A stretch of DNA of 34,948 nucleotides from Paenarthrobacter sp. CM16 (GTDB lineage Bacteria > Actinomycetota > Actinomycetes > Actinomycetales > Micrococcaceae), in the NCBI RefSeq assembly GCF_013179505.1, contig NZ_JABMCX010000007.1, forward strand, positions 1 to 34,948, given 5' to 3'. Numbering within the stretch: position 1 is the first letter of the stretch; the number at the start of each line of letters is the position of its first letter. Positions 23,338 to 31,383 of the stretch are shown here, in pieces. The position numbers and the translations under genes were made by a program. Under the pieces are notes generated by a model. It made no database searches. It had not been told where the DNA came from and saw only the letters and a list, made by a program, of their open reading frames with translations.

Positions 23338-24800
23338 ACCCTGCCGTTGGCCTCTTCGCTTTCCTCGCCGTGTCACTTGCCACGGCGGTCATCGGCTTCT
23401 ACGGGCTTCGGATCTCACGAACAACCGGGGATTTCTACGTCGCTTCGCGAACCGTCCCGCCGTGGTGGAACGCCTCTGCAATCGGCGGCGAATATTTGTC
23501 CGCCGCCAGCTTCCTGGGTGTCGCGGGCCTGATCCTGCTTTCAGGAACTGACGCGCTGTGGTTCCCCGTGGGCTACACCGCCGGCTATTTGATGCTGCTC
23601 CTCTTCGTCGCCGCTCCCCTGCGCCGCTCCGGTGCGTACACGATTCCGGATTTTACCGAAGCCCGCCTGGACTCCAAGCTGGTCCGGCGGGTGACAAGCC
23701 TCGTGGTGGTGGCCGTTGGCTGGCTGTACATCGTTCCCCAACTCCATGGGGCAGCGCTCACCATCCGGATCACCACAGGCCTGCCGTCGTGGGTAGGCTC
23801 GACGGCGGTGGTACTGGTTGTGTGCCTCACGGTGGTGGCAGGTGGAATGCGCTCGATCACCTTCGTCCAAGCCTTTCAGTATTGGTTGAAACTGACCGCT
23901 TTGGCGGTGCCCGTGGTCTTCGTCCTGCTGGTGTTGGCCGGTAACGGCACAGCGCCCCAGGCTCCCCTGCCCGTCAATCCCAGCGGCCAGGCCGCGGCTG
24001 GCGTGTACCAGCACATTTCCTTGTTGGTGGCCTTGCTCTTCGGAACCTTGGGCCTGCCCCACGTCCTGGTCCGGTTCTACACCAACCCCGACGGCCAGTC
24101 TGCCCGTCGCACAACGCTCATTGTGCTGGGACTGCTCTCCGTCTTCTACCTCTTTCCTACGGTGTCAGGCGCTGTGGGACGTATTTTCGCCCCTGAGCTC
24201 GCCCAATCCGGCCAGGCAGACGCCTTGGTCCTGCTGCTCCCCGGCAAGCTGATAGGGGGCACCGCAGGGGACCTGCTTTCCGCCCTCGTTGTGGCTGGAG
24301 CCTTCGCCGCCTTCCTCTCCACCACGTCCGGCCTGGTGGTGTCACTGTCCGGCGTTATCAGCCAGGACCTCTTCGGCGGGAGCGTCAGGGGTTTTCGGCT
24401 GGCAGCGGTGCTGGCCGCCGTCGTGCCTTTGGGTTTTGCCTTCATGACCGACACCCTGGCCCTTGCCGGCAGCGTGGGCCTGGTCTTCGCCTTTACGGCT
24501 TCCACCATTTGCCCGGTGCTGTTGCTGGGAATCTGGTGGCGTGGCCTGACCGACGCCGGTGCCATTGCCGGGATGCTCACCGGCGCCCTCCTGTGCGGTG
24601 GTGCCATGGTTGCGGGCACGCTCATGGGGCCAGGCAATGCACCCGCATGGCTTGCCCAGCCCGCGGCCTGGAGCGTCCCCTCAGCCTTTGCCGTGACAGT
24701 GATCGTTTCCCTGGCAACAAAAAGCCGCGTGCCGGCGTCGGTGAACCGGGTGATGTCCCGGTTGCATGTTCCGGAAAGGCCGGTAGTAACCGAGAGATAG
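23334..24800 (+). CDS. Sodium:solute symporter family transporter, second copy
   Basis: A 488-residue SSS transporter. GDFYVASRTVPPWWNASAIG followed by GEYLSAASFLGVAGL is the family signature, and LPHVLVRFYTNPDGQSARRT matches the ActP-type block, so it is a divergent paralog of the symporter at 18830-20449. The start is GTG, overlapping the preceding stop. Being downstream of the kinase and regulator on the same transcript, it is probably the co-expressed transporter of the signal molecule or a transport-linked sensor partner. A short monocarboxylate (acetate, pyruvate, propionate) is the likely cargo; the exact one cannot be read from sequence. Confidence 0.9.
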   Translation: MNPAVGLFAFLAVSLATAVIGFYGLRISRTTGDFYVASRTVPPWWNASAIGGEYLSAASFLGVAGLILLSGTDALWFPVGYTAGYLMLLLFVAAPLRRSGAYTIPDFTEARLDSKLVRRVTSLVVVAVGWLYIVPQLHGAALTIRITTGLPSWVGSTAVVLVVCLTVVAGGMRSITFVQAFQYWLKLTALAVPVVFVLLVLAGNGTAPQAPLPVNPSGQAAAGVYQHISLLVALLFGTLGLPHVLVRFYTNPDGQSARRTTLIVLGLLSVFYLFPTVSGAVGRIFAPELAQSGQADALVLLLPGKLIGGTAGDLLSALVVAGAFAAFLSTTSGLVVSLSGVISQDLFGGSVRGFRLAAVLAAVVPLGFAFMTDTLALAGSVGLVFAFTASTICPVLLLGIWWRGLTDAGAIAGMLTGALLCGGAMVAGTLMGPGNAPAWLAQPAAWSVPSAFAVTVIVSLATKSRVPASVNRVMSRLHVPERPVVTER

Positions 24801-24813
24801 CAGCGGCAGGGCG

Positions 24814-24842
24814 TTGTCCGCTGACCTTTCAGGGTGGACAAT
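24814..24842 (+). promoter_or_regulatory. Promoter of a leaderless membrane-protein gene
   Basis: TTGTCC (24814-24819) and GACAAT (24837-24842) are 17 bp apart, and 6 nt after the -10 comes the ATG at 24849. The predicted transcript would start at the start codon. Confidence 0.6.
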
Positions 24843-24848
24843 GACGCC

Positions 24849-25538
24849 ATGTCCGAGGAACCAGGTGTGGCCGGTCCCGAGTCTGCGGTACCCAGGCCGG
24901 AGCTCTCGCCGAGCGTCCGCGCGCAATTACTGGCCACGGAACACTGGAGCCTGCTGGCCTCCCGCAGCACCACCCAAGGCGAGGTCCTCACCCGGATCAG
25001 CATGTTCCTGACATTCACCTCAGCGAGCCTGCTGAGCGTTGCGCTGGTAGGGAATGCCACCCAATTTTCAGACGCCTTCAGGGCATTCGCGTTGACAGTC
25101 CTCAGCATTGACCTGGTGGTGGGCCTCCTCACCCACGTGCGCGTCATGAGCGTGGGAATGGAGGACTTGATGTATGTCCTGGCAATGAACCGCCTGCGGG
25201 CGGCCTACGTCGATATGGATCCCGGCATAGGGCCGTACTTGATGGCAGGGGCTCACGACGACGAGGAAGGCGCCAAAAAGACCTACTACTTCCTGGGCGT
25301 TCGGAAGGCCTTCAGCCAGGTGGCCGGCAGCAGCATGGTCTTTATGGGGTTCGTGAACGCGGCCTTGATCGCCCTGCTGCTGGGATCGGCCCTCTTGACG
25401 GCCGGACTTCCAGCGGTGGCGGCAGTCCCTGTGGCCGTGGTGGCCGCCCTGGTCTTCTTCGGGACGTCCTTGACCCGCGGCCACCGGCGCTACCTGGAGG
25501 TATGGAAGAACAATCCGCCGGCGTCCCCTACCGGCTAG
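24849..25538 (+). CDS. Four-helix membrane protein, unknown function
   Basis: A 229-residue protein not assigned to a named family. A Pro/Glu-rich N-terminus leads to an amphipathic stretch (LATEHWSLLASRSTTQGEVL), helices near 52-75 and 82-103, a polar middle with the block LAMNRLRAAYVDMDPGIGPY, an acidic DDEEG turn, and two C-terminal helices near 160-205. The two-plus-two helix layout with a conserved NRLR motif is common in actinobacterial proteins of unknown role. I prefer the ATG at 24849 to an in-frame GTG at 24834 because of the spaced promoter. It converges on the DivIVA-domain gene. Confidence 0.78.
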   Translation: MSEEPGVAGPESAVPRPELSPSVRAQLLATEHWSLLASRSTTQGEVLTRISMFLTFTSASLLSVALVGNATQFSDAFRAFALTVLSIDLVVGLLTHVRVMSVGMEDLMYVLAMNRLRAAYVDMDPGIGPYLMAGAHDDEEGAKKTYYFLGVRKAFSQVAGSSMVFMGFVNAALIALLLGSALLTAGLPAVAAVPVAVVAALVFFGTSLTRGHRRYLEVWKNNPPASPTG

Positions 25539-25546
25539 CCCTGTAC

Positions 25547-25560
25547 CCGCAACGCGGGGT
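25547..25560. terminator. Possible small terminator between convergent genes
   Basis: ACCCGC-AAC-GCGGG is a short GC-rich hairpin in the 27-bp gap between the membrane-protein and DivIVA-domain genes. The stem is only 5 bp and has no U-run. Confidence 0.3.
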
Positions 25561-25565
25561 GTGGA

Positions 25566-26150
25566 CTAGTCAATGGCCGCCATGAGCTCTACAGCGCGGG
25601 CCAGGAATGCGTCAACCTGGGCTTCTTCGTAGCCTTCGTTTCCCTTGGCCGCCCGGAAAACGGCGCGACGAACAGTGTCAACGCTCAGGACCTGGTCGTG
25701 TTCCAGGTAGCCCACCAGCTCAGCACACAGGGCATCCACGTCCTGGGTGTTGTAGCTGCGTGCGCGCTTGCTGGAAGGCCGCCGGAACCGTTCGCCGTCG
25801 GGCCGGTGCAAACGGCCCCGCAGAATCCCGGAGAGTTTGCCGATCTGGCGCAACCAGGCTTCTTCGCCCTGCTGGCTGATCAGGTCATCCCGCTCACGGC
25901 GGGCAAACGCATCCTCCAGCCGATCCAGTGCGGCATCAACGCTGTGGGCGTCATAGCCACCCTTGACGGGATCAAAAGCCACGTCCCGGACGTCCACGCT
26001 GGCTACCTGGTCAGCAGTACCCACGGGGTTCTCGAACGAGGTCCTGGCGCGCTGGAGGAACTCGTCAACTTGTTTGGCGTTGTAGCCGTACTTGCTGCGC
26101 TCCACGCGATCGAACGTGGCGGGAATCTGGCGTCGAATATCCACGGACAC
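25566..26150 (-). CDS. DivIVA-domain protein
   Basis: A 194-residue cytoplasmic protein. IRRQIPATFDRVERSKYGYN followed by AKQVDEFLQRAR is the DivIVA N-terminal motif. The motif recurs as VAFDPVKGGYDAHSVDAALD, and again near the C-terminus as FRAAKGNEGYEEAQVDAFLA, so three related GY-x-x-x-x-VD units are present. It lacks the long coiled coil of Wag31/DivIVA and is probably not the polar-growth scaffold itself. I chose the GTG at 26150 (AAGGA 7 nt upstream) over a TTG at 26174 that would overlap cdsA. It is probably co-transcribed with the frr-cdsA genes just upstream. Confidence 0.85.
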   Translation of the reverse strand: MSVDIRRQIPATFDRVERSKYGYNAKQVDEFLQRARTSFENPVGTADQVASVDVRDVAFDPVKGGYDAHSVDAALDRLEDAFARRERDDLISQQGEEAWLRQIGKLSGILRGRLHRPDGERFRRPSSKRARSYNTQDVDALCAELVGYLEHDQVLSVDTVRRAVFRAAKGNEGYEEAQVDAFLARAVELMAAID

Positions 26151-26170
26151 TAATTTTCCTTCGTTGATTC

Positions 26171-27106
26171 TCAAACGCCGCTCAGCAGCGCGAACAGAAC
26201 ATAGGCTACAGGGGCAGCGAACACAATGGAGTCCAAGCGGTCCATCACGCCACCATGGCCGGGCAGGATACTGCTCATGTCCTTAACCCCCAGTTCACGT
26301 TTGACCATGGACTCGGCGAGGTCGCCGGCGGTAGCCGCAGCCACCATGCCAACGGCCAGGATCAAACCAACCCACCAGGGCTTGTCGAGGAGGAAGATGC
26401 AGGCCAGGACGCCAATGAGCATCGCACCGCCCACGGAACCGGCAAAGCCCTCCCAGGACTTTTTGGGGCTGATTTTGGGAGCCATGGGGTGTTTCCCGAA
26501 TGATGCCCCAACGATGTACCCGAACGTGTCATTGGAAACCACCAACAGCAGCATGGACGCGATCTGCCATGCACCTTCCGGGATACCGTCCGGCCAAAAA
26601 CCCACGGGAGTAGGTCCGCCGGCGGTGTGCAAGGACAGGGACGCGAAGCTGATAAGGAAAGGAATCCACGCCAGGGTGAAAACACCGGCGAACACGCTCC
26701 GCGGCGCTCCGGCGGCGCTCTCGATGGACCGCCACAGCAGCACGGCCACTGAGCTCGCCGTCAGAGTGAACAACAATCCTTCAAGACCACCAAAGTAGGC
26801 CGAAACCGGCATCACCAGGCTGCCAACCATCACGGGGATGATCGGCATCCTGGTGCCCTGGGCTTCGAGAGCCCGGAATACTTCCCACACACCCAACACA
26901 GCAAAAGCCGTGGTGAGCAGAACGAACCCCAACGGGAGAAAAAGAAGCCCGCCCAGAACCGCCAGGAGCATGGCGAGCCCGACGCCGATGGCGGCCGGAA
27001 GATTCCGGCCTGCCTTTGGCGTGGGGTTCGTCCGTACGCGTCTGGAGCGCTGTGGACTATCGCGTGTCGGGACCCGCCCAGCGGGTGCCGGCTCAGCCTG
27101 GTTCAT
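26171..27106 (-). CDS. cdsA: Phosphatidate cytidylyltransferase
   Basis: A 311-residue membrane enzyme making CDP-diacylglycerol from phosphatidate and CTP for phospholipid synthesis. The signature near the C-terminus is complete: GDLAESMVKRELGVKD and ILPGHGGVMDRLDS, with the metal-binding Asp residues. Several membrane helices fill residues ~40-300. The first ~35 residues are a basic, Pro/Arg-rich cytoplasmic extension typical of actinobacterial CdsA. The ATG overlaps the frr stop by one base (TGATG), so it is translated from the frr message. Confidence 0.95.
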   Translation of the reverse strand: MNQAEPAPAGRVPTRDSPQRSRRVRTNPTPKAGRNLPAAIGVGLAMLLAVLGGLLFLPLGFVLLTTAFAVLGVWEVFRALEAQGTRMPIIPVMVGSLVMPVSAYFGGLEGLLFTLTASSVAVLLWRSIESAAGAPRSVFAGVFTLAWIPFLISFASLSLHTAGGPTPVGFWPDGIPEGAWQIASMLLLVVSNDTFGYIVGASFGKHPMAPKISPKKSWEGFAGSVGGAMLIGVLACIFLLDKPWWVGLILAVGMVAAATAGDLAESMVKRELGVKDMSSILPGHGGVMDRLDSIVFAAPVAYVLFALLSGV

Positions 27107-27663
27107 CAGACCTCGAGCAGCTCGGCTTCCTTGCGCTTGAGCAGTTCGTCGATGCTGTCAACGTGCTGCTTGGTCAGGGCGTCGAGCTCCTTCTCAGCGC
27201 GGGCACCCTCGTCTTCGCCGGCTTCGCCGTCCTTGACGAGCTTGTCCAGGGTGTCCTTTGCCTTGCGGCGGATGCTGCGGATGGAGACCTTTGCGTCCTC
27301 ACCCTTGCCCTTGACGATTTTGACGTACTCTTTGCGGCGCTCCTTGGTGAGCTCCGGAATGGTGACGCGGATGACGTTGCCGTCGTTCGAGGGGTTGGCA
27401 CCAACCTCGGAATCGCTCAACGCTTTCTCGATGTCGCGCAGCGCGGTCTTGTCGTACGGCGTAATGAGGATGGTCCGGGCGTCCGGCACGCCAAAGGAGG
27501 CCAGCTGCTGGAGCGGCGTGGGCGTGCCATAGTACTCAACAATCACCTTGTTGTAGAGACCGGGGTTCGCCCGACCCGTACGGATCGTGGCGAAATCGTC
27601 CTTGGCTACCTCAACCGCCTTGTCCATCTTCTCGCCGGCTTCGAGCAAGGTCTCTTCGATCAC
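27106..27663 (-). CDS. frr: Ribosome recycling factor
   Basis: A 185-residue protein, the usual length. [20 protein letters not shown] opens domain I, and [33 protein letters not shown]-type sequence and [14 protein letters not shown] complete the family pattern. With EF-G it splits post-termination ribosomes. It starts with GTG, preceded by GAGGAG 7 nt upstream. It is separated from pyrH by a 102-bp gap with hairpins and is coupled to cdsA. Confidence 0.97.
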   Translation of the reverse strand: MIEETLLEAGEKMDKAVEVAKDDFATIRTGRANPGLYNKVIVEYYGTPTPLQQLASFGVPDARTILITPYDKTALRDIEKALSDSEVGANPSNDGNVIRVTIPELTKERRKEYVKIVKGKGEDAKVSIRSIRRKAKDTLDKLVKDGEAGEDEGARAEKELDALTKQHVDSIDELLKRKEAELLEV

Positions 27664-27721
27664 GGGTTTCTCCTCAGAAAATAGTTGCTGCCCAAAAGCA
27701 GGCCGCAGTACACAGTAAAGA

Positions 27722-27770
27722 TCCGCCGTGAGAGGCGGACGGTCCTAGAAATATCCTAGCCCTTGCTAGG
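27722..27770 (-). terminator. Pair of hairpins between pyrH and frr
   Basis: CCTAGC-N4-GCTAGG (27755-27770) straddles the pyrH stop codon and is followed on the minus strand by ATATTTCT, giving a small intrinsic terminator. A second hairpin, TCCGCC-N6-GGCGGA (27722-27739), follows before the frr ribosome site and is trailed by TCTTTACT. Partial read-through would set the frr to pyrH ratio. Confidence 0.5.
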
Positions 27771-28503
27771 GAGTAACCAGGGTTCCCAGCGTTTCGCCGA
27801 GGATGGCACGGGTTACGTTGCCCTCGCCTTCCATGCCGAAGACCACCATGGAAAGATTGTTGTCCTTGCACATGGTCATGGCCGTCTGGTCCATGACGCG
27901 GATGTCGCGACGCAGGGCGTCGTCGTAGCTGAGGACATCGAGCTTCTCAGCTTCGGGATCCTTCTTGGGATCGGCGGTGTATACGCCGTCCACACCGCTC
28001 TTGGCCATGAGGACCACGTCGGCATGGACTTCGAGCGCACGCTGGGCAGCCACGGTATCAGTGGAGAAGTAGGGCAGTCCGGCGCCCGCGCCGAAGATGA
28101 CAACGCGGCCCTTTTCCATGTGGCGGATGGCCCGGCGGGGAATGTACGCTTCGGCAACCTGGCCCATGGTGATGGCACTCTGCACGCGGGTTTCAACGCC
28201 AGCCTGCTCCAGGAAGTCCTGCAGGGCCAGGCAGTTCATGACCGTGCCGAGCATGCCCATGTAGTCCGCGCGGGAACGGTCCATGCCGCTCTGGGACAGC
28301 TCTGCGCCGCGGAAGAAGTTACCGCCGCCTACGACGATTGCTACTTCGACGTCGGAGACAGCTGCCGCGATCTGCTTGGCAATGGCCCGGACGGTCTCAG
28401 GATCGACGCCGAGCTTGCCGCCACCGATCACCTCACCGGAAAGTTTCAGAAGTACACGTCGGCGGGTCTTCTCGGGCTGGATTGCAGTGTTGACGGTTTC
28501 CAT
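27766..28503 (-). CDS. pyrH: UMP kinase
   Basis: A 245-residue amino-acid-kinase fold enzyme that converts UMP to [18 protein letters not shown] is the N-terminal phosphate loop, [10 protein letters not shown] binds the nucleotide, [20 protein letters not shown] is the UMP site, and [17 protein letters not shown]-like sequence (here [20 protein letters not shown]) contacts ATP. Length and motifs match bacterial hexameric PyrH, which is regulated by UTP and GTP. The ATG has GGGAGG 4 nt upstream, with its own probable promoter between it and the tsf terminator. Confidence 0.97.
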   Translation of the reverse strand: METVNTAIQPEKTRRRVLLKLSGEVIGGGKLGVDPETVRAIAKQIAAAVSDVEVAIVVGGGNFFRGAELSQSGMDRSRADYMGMLGTVMNCLALQDFLEQAGVETRVQSAITMGQVAEAYIPRRAIRHMEKGRVVIFGAGAGLPYFSTDTVAAQRALEVHADVVLMAKSGVDGVYTADPKKDPEAEKLDVLSYDDALRRDIRVMDQTAMTMCKDNNLSMVVFGMEGEGNVTRAILGETLGTLVTP

Positions 28504-28532
28504 GGTGCCTCCCGTTGGTGGACTCTGGCTAG

Positions 28533-28538
28533 ATTATC
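28533..28538 (-). promoter_or_regulatory. -10 element upstream of pyrH
   Basis: On the minus strand GATAAT lies 29 bp upstream of the pyrH ATG, downstream of the tsf terminator, and matches TATAAT at 5 of 6 positions. No convincing -35 is visible. Confidence 0.45.
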
Positions 28539-28578
28539 GTGCTGGGGGTCCGCGCAGGTACTACCCGGACGGGTGCAT

Positions 28579-28616
28579 GAAAAAGGGGCGGCCACCGAAG
28601 TGACCACCCCTTTTCA
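28579..28616 (-). terminator. Intrinsic terminator of rpsB-tsf with UUCG tetraloop
   Basis: Read on the minus strand, AAAAGGGGTGGTCAC and GTGGCCGCCCCTTTTT pair as a 15-bp stem with two G-U pairs closed by the exceptionally stable C(UUCG)G loop. The 3' arm ends in a U-run (TTTTT). It lies 8 bp after the tsf stop. Confidence 0.88.
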
Positions 28617-28623
28617 TGAATTA

Positions 28624-29460
28624 CTAGTTTCCTACGCGGAAACGGGTTACTGCAGTTGCCTTGACGCCGGCTTCTTCGAGGACCTGCGCAACAGTCTTCT
28701 TGGAATCCTTGGCGAATGCCTGGTCAACCAGAACTTCACCCTTGTAGAAGCCCGTCACGCGGCCTTCAACGATCTTCGAAAGAGCAGCTTCGGGCTTGCC
28801 TTCAGCCTTGGCGGTCTCTTCGGCGATACGGCGCTCGGACTCGACCAGTTCGGCCGGAACGTCGTCGCGGGTCAAGTAGTTCGGAGCCATGGCTGCAACG
28901 TGGACAGCGATGTCGTGTGCGGCGGTGGCAGCGGCTTCGCCTTCACCGTCAACAGCGAACAGGACGCCGACCTGGGCCGGAAGGTCCTTGGACGTCTTGT
29001 GCAGGTAAGCGTCAACCGTGGTGCCCTCAACGCGGGAGATGCGACGGACAACAACCTTTTCGCCGAGGACAGCGCCCTCTTCGACAACAACCTCGGACAA
29101 CGGCTTGCCGTCGACCTCGGTAGCCAGCAGGGTCTCGAGGTCGGCTGCGCCGGACTCGACTGCAACGTTGAGGACCTTGTCAGCCAGCTGGATGAACTTG
29201 TCAGCCTTGGCAACGAAGTCGGTCTCGCAGTTGACCTCGATCATTACGCCAACGCCGCCGTTGACCTTGGCAGCAACCAGGCCTTCAGCAGTTGAACGGC
29301 CTTCGCGCTTGGTAGCACCCTTGAGGCCCTTGATGCGGATGATCTCGATGGCCTTCTCGGCGTCACCGTTGGCCTCGTCAAGAGCCTTCTTGACGTCCAT
29401 CATGCCGGCGCCGGTGCGCTCGCGCAGGGCCTTGATGTCAGCAGCAGTGTAGTTCGCCAT
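28624..29460 (-). CDS. tsf: Elongation factor Ts
   Basis: A 278-residue nucleotide exchange factor for EF-Tu. The N-terminal block YTAADIKALRERTGAGMMDV followed by KKALDEANGDAEKAIE is diagnostic, and IEVNCETDFVAK is the core contact with EF-Tu. Length is normal for actinobacteria. The ATG has AGAGGGG upstream. It follows rpsB after a 120-bp gap containing two hairpins and ends at a UUCG-capped terminator. Confidence 0.97.
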   Translation of the reverse strand: MANYTAADIKALRERTGAGMMDVKKALDEANGDAEKAIEIIRIKGLKGATKREGRSTAEGLVAAKVNGGVGVMIEVNCETDFVAKADKFIQLADKVLNVAVESGAADLETLLATEVDGKPLSEVVVEEGAVLGEKVVVRRISRVEGTTVDAYLHKTSKDLPAQVGVLFAVDGEGEAAATAAHDIAVHVAAMAPNYLTRDDVPAELVESERRIAEETAKAEGKPEAALSKIVEGRVTGFYKGEVLVDQAFAKDSKKTVAQVLEEAGVKATAVTRFRVGN

Positions 29461-29496
29461 GTGAACCCCTCTGTCTAGAAATTTGTGTGTTTACGG

Positions 29497-29569
29497 ACTG
29501 ACAGGACGGCAGCCCACCGTGTGAGCCGCCATCCTGTCAGTTGCCCCCGATGCTTTTTCGGCATCAGGG
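29497..29569 (-). other. Two hairpins in the rpsB-tsf intergenic region
   Basis: A 17-bp imperfect stem (29497-29513 with 29525-29541; ACTGACAGGACGGCAGC against GCCGCCATCCTGTCAGT) has an 11-nt loop. A second stem of 8 bp (CCCGATGC 29546-29553 with GCATCAGG 29561-29568) has a loop rich in T on the plus strand, A on the transcript. Neither has a U-run downstream, so RNA processing or attenuation between the genes is likelier than full termination. Confidence 0.6.
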
Positions 29570-29580
29570 AAGGTCCAGAT

Positions 29581-30450
29581 TTACTTGGCTGCTTCGGCTT
29601 CGCCGGCTGCAGCTTCAGCAACGGGAGCCTCAGCTGCGGGAGCTTCTGCTGCCGGAGCTTCGGTTGCTGCTGCTTCTTCGGCCTTGCTGCCTTCGAGGAG
29701 CTCGCGCTCCCACTCAGCCAGCGGCTCTTCCGGAGCTTCGGTGGTGCCGGTTGCGCGCTGGTTGCGGGCGATGAGGCCCTCAGCTACGGCGTCGGCAACA
29801 ACGCGGGTGAGCAGGTTGACGGAGCGGATGGCGTCGTCGTTACCCGGGATCGGGAAGTCAACTTCATCGGGGTCGCAGTTGGTGTCCAGGATGGCAACAA
29901 CCGGGATGTTCAGCTTCTTGGCTTCGTCAACAGCAAGGTGTTCCTTCTTGGTGTCAACAACCCACAGAACCGAGGGAGCCTTGGTCAGGTTGCGGATACC
30001 ACCGAGGTTGGACTCAAGCTTGGTGAGTTCGCGCTTGAGGAGCAGGAGCTCCTTCTTGGTGTAAGCGGAGCCGGCGACGTCGTCGAAGTTGATCTCTTCG
30101 AGTTCCTTCATGCGCTGGATACGCTTGGCGACGGTCTGGAAGTTGGTGAGCATACCGCCCAACCAACGCTGGTTCACGTAGGGCTGGCCAACGCGGGTAG
30201 CCTGCTCGGCAATTGCTTCCTGAGCCTGCTTCTTGGTGCCAACGAACAGGACGGTGCCGCCGTGGGCGACAGTAGCCTTGACGAACTCGTAGGCGCGGTC
30301 GATGTAGGACAGCGACTGCTGGAGGTCAATGATGTAGATGCCGTTGCGCTCCGTGAAGATGAAGCGCTTCATCTTCGGGTTCCAACGACGGGTCTGGTGT
30401 CCAAAGTGGACGCCGCTGTCAAGCAGCTGGCGCATAGTTACGACGGGCAT
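29581..30450 (-). CDS. rpsB: 30S ribosomal protein S2
   Basis: A 289-residue ribosomal protein. [20 protein letters not shown] and [20 protein letters not shown] are the N-terminal S2 signature, and the second signature [20 protein letters not shown] is intact. About 50 C-terminal residues form an Ala/Glu tail with repeats of EAPAA, longer than in E. coli S2 and common in actinobacteria. The ribosome site GGAAGGAG (30458-30465) is 7 nt from the ATG. A compact hairpin lies just upstream. Confidence 0.97.
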   Translation of the reverse strand: MPVVTMRQLLDSGVHFGHQTRRWNPKMKRFIFTERNGIYIIDLQQSLSYIDRAYEFVKATVAHGGTVLFVGTKKQAQEAIAEQATRVGQPYVNQRWLGGMLTNFQTVAKRIQRMKELEEINFDDVAGSAYTKKELLLLKRELTKLESNLGGIRNLTKAPSVLWVVDTKKEHLAVDEAKKLNIPVVAILDTNCDPDEVDFPIPGNDDAIRSVNLLTRVVADAVAEGLIARNQRATGTTEAPEEPLAEWERELLEGSKAEEAAATEAPAAEAPAAEAPVAEAAAGEAEAAK

Positions 30451-30858
30451 GCCGACGCTCCTTCCGGCAGGTCATTCATGAGAGAGCCCAGGGGGCTGCT
30501 CTTACCCTGCCAATAGTTGACGGTTGTTTAGCCTTTGCCCGGATGGGCGTGGCTCCTGGCATCCATTGCACTTCTCATCCGGCGTGGAACCATAAGGCTT
30601 GGCCGGACCGCAAGAGGCACAATCCTCCGCAGCCTGAAGCCACATGGCTTCGCTGGTGGAGGGCTGGATACGCGTAGTCAGCCTGGGGCCCTCACATATC
30701 TGAATGAGACATGTTCCTGAACAAGCTTGAGGGCACAGCAAACTGCTCCACCAAGTGTACTACAGCGACCCCACTGGTTTGACCGCATCCGCGGCCGGTT
30801 GTCCACATACGGCAGCCCTGGGATCGACCCTGGGCAGACACCGCGGGAGGCTGGGTCC
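30451..30858. other. 408-bp divergent intergenic region, rpsB leader side
   Basis: No gene is supported here. On the rpsB side, a hairpin at 30481-30502 (AGAG-C-AGCCC, loop CCT, GGGCT-CTCT on the minus strand) lies 16 nt upstream of the ribosome site and could take part in S2 feedback, as known for rpsB leaders elsewhere. A minus-strand TANNNT element, TACACT (30753-30758), would give a leader of nearly 300 nt, but its -35 is poor. On the plus strand TTGACC (30779-30784) is a good -35 for the peptidase gene without a clear -10. Confidence 0.4.
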
Positions 30859-31368
30859 ATGGCCCTTGCAAAGTCCCTGACAACCCTGCTCGCCGCCCTG
30901 GCAATGACGGCGGGTGCGCTCAGCACATCTGCGCCGGGCGCACCTGATCCGGCCACAGCCCGATGGAGTTGGCCACTCTCCCCCAGGCCTGCCGTGCTGC
31001 GTTTCTTCGATCCACCGGACAAGCCTTGGCTGAGCGGGCATCGAGGCGTGGATTTGGGGCCGGCCCCCGACGACGGAAAGGTCACCGCGCCTTCGGATGG
31101 CGTGGTGACCTTTGCCGGCGTCGTGGTTGATCGGCCGGTCCTGACCATCGATCATGGCGAGGGCCTCAGGAGCAGCTTCGAACCCGTGGCCAGCGACCTC
31201 AAACCCGGAGACGCCGTCCGCAAGGGCCAGGTCATTGGCACCTTGGAACCTGGACATTGCCGCGGCACGGCATGCCTGCACTGGGGTGTTCGCCGCGGCG
31301 AGGATTATCTCAACCCGCTGGGGTTCGTGGTGGACTTGCGCCCGTCAATCCTGCTGCCGCTCTATTGA
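30859..31368 (+). CDS. Secreted M23-family (LytM-like) peptidase
   Basis: A 169-residue exported protein. Residues 1-~28 are a signal peptide (MALAKSLTTLLAALAMTAGA). The M23 domain has Zn ligands H61 and D65 in HRGVDLG and H141 in CLHWGVR, plus the support strand GVVTFAGVVVDRPVLTIDHG. The usual HxH motif reads CLH, so the first His, normally catalytic, is Cys139; C133 and C139 could form a disulfide. I have seen this form as common in actinobacterial relatives. It probably acts in, or regulates, cell-wall cleavage. The ATG at 30859 has GGGAGG 8 nt upstream; an in-frame extension to a TTG at 30727 lacks a signal peptide at its start. Confidence 0.88.
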   Translation: MALAKSLTTLLAALAMTAGALSTSAPGAPDPATARWSWPLSPRPAVLRFFDPPDKPWLSGHRGVDLGPAPDDGKVTAPSDGVVTFAGVVVDRPVLTIDHGEGLRSSFEPVASDLKPGDAVRKGQVIGTLEPGHCRGTACLHWGVRRGEDYLNPLGFVVDLRPSILLPLY

Positions 31369-31383
31369 TGCCCTGCCCGGCAT

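Noticed and set aside
27763-29295. 510-codon open frame opposite pyrH and tsf
   Set aside because: It is the complement of two certain housekeeping genes; high GC produces long antisense frames. The translation has no recognisable domain.
30727-30858. Upstream extension of the M23 peptidase from a TTG
   Set aside because: It would bury the signal peptide internally, and the ATG at 30859 has a proper ribosome site.
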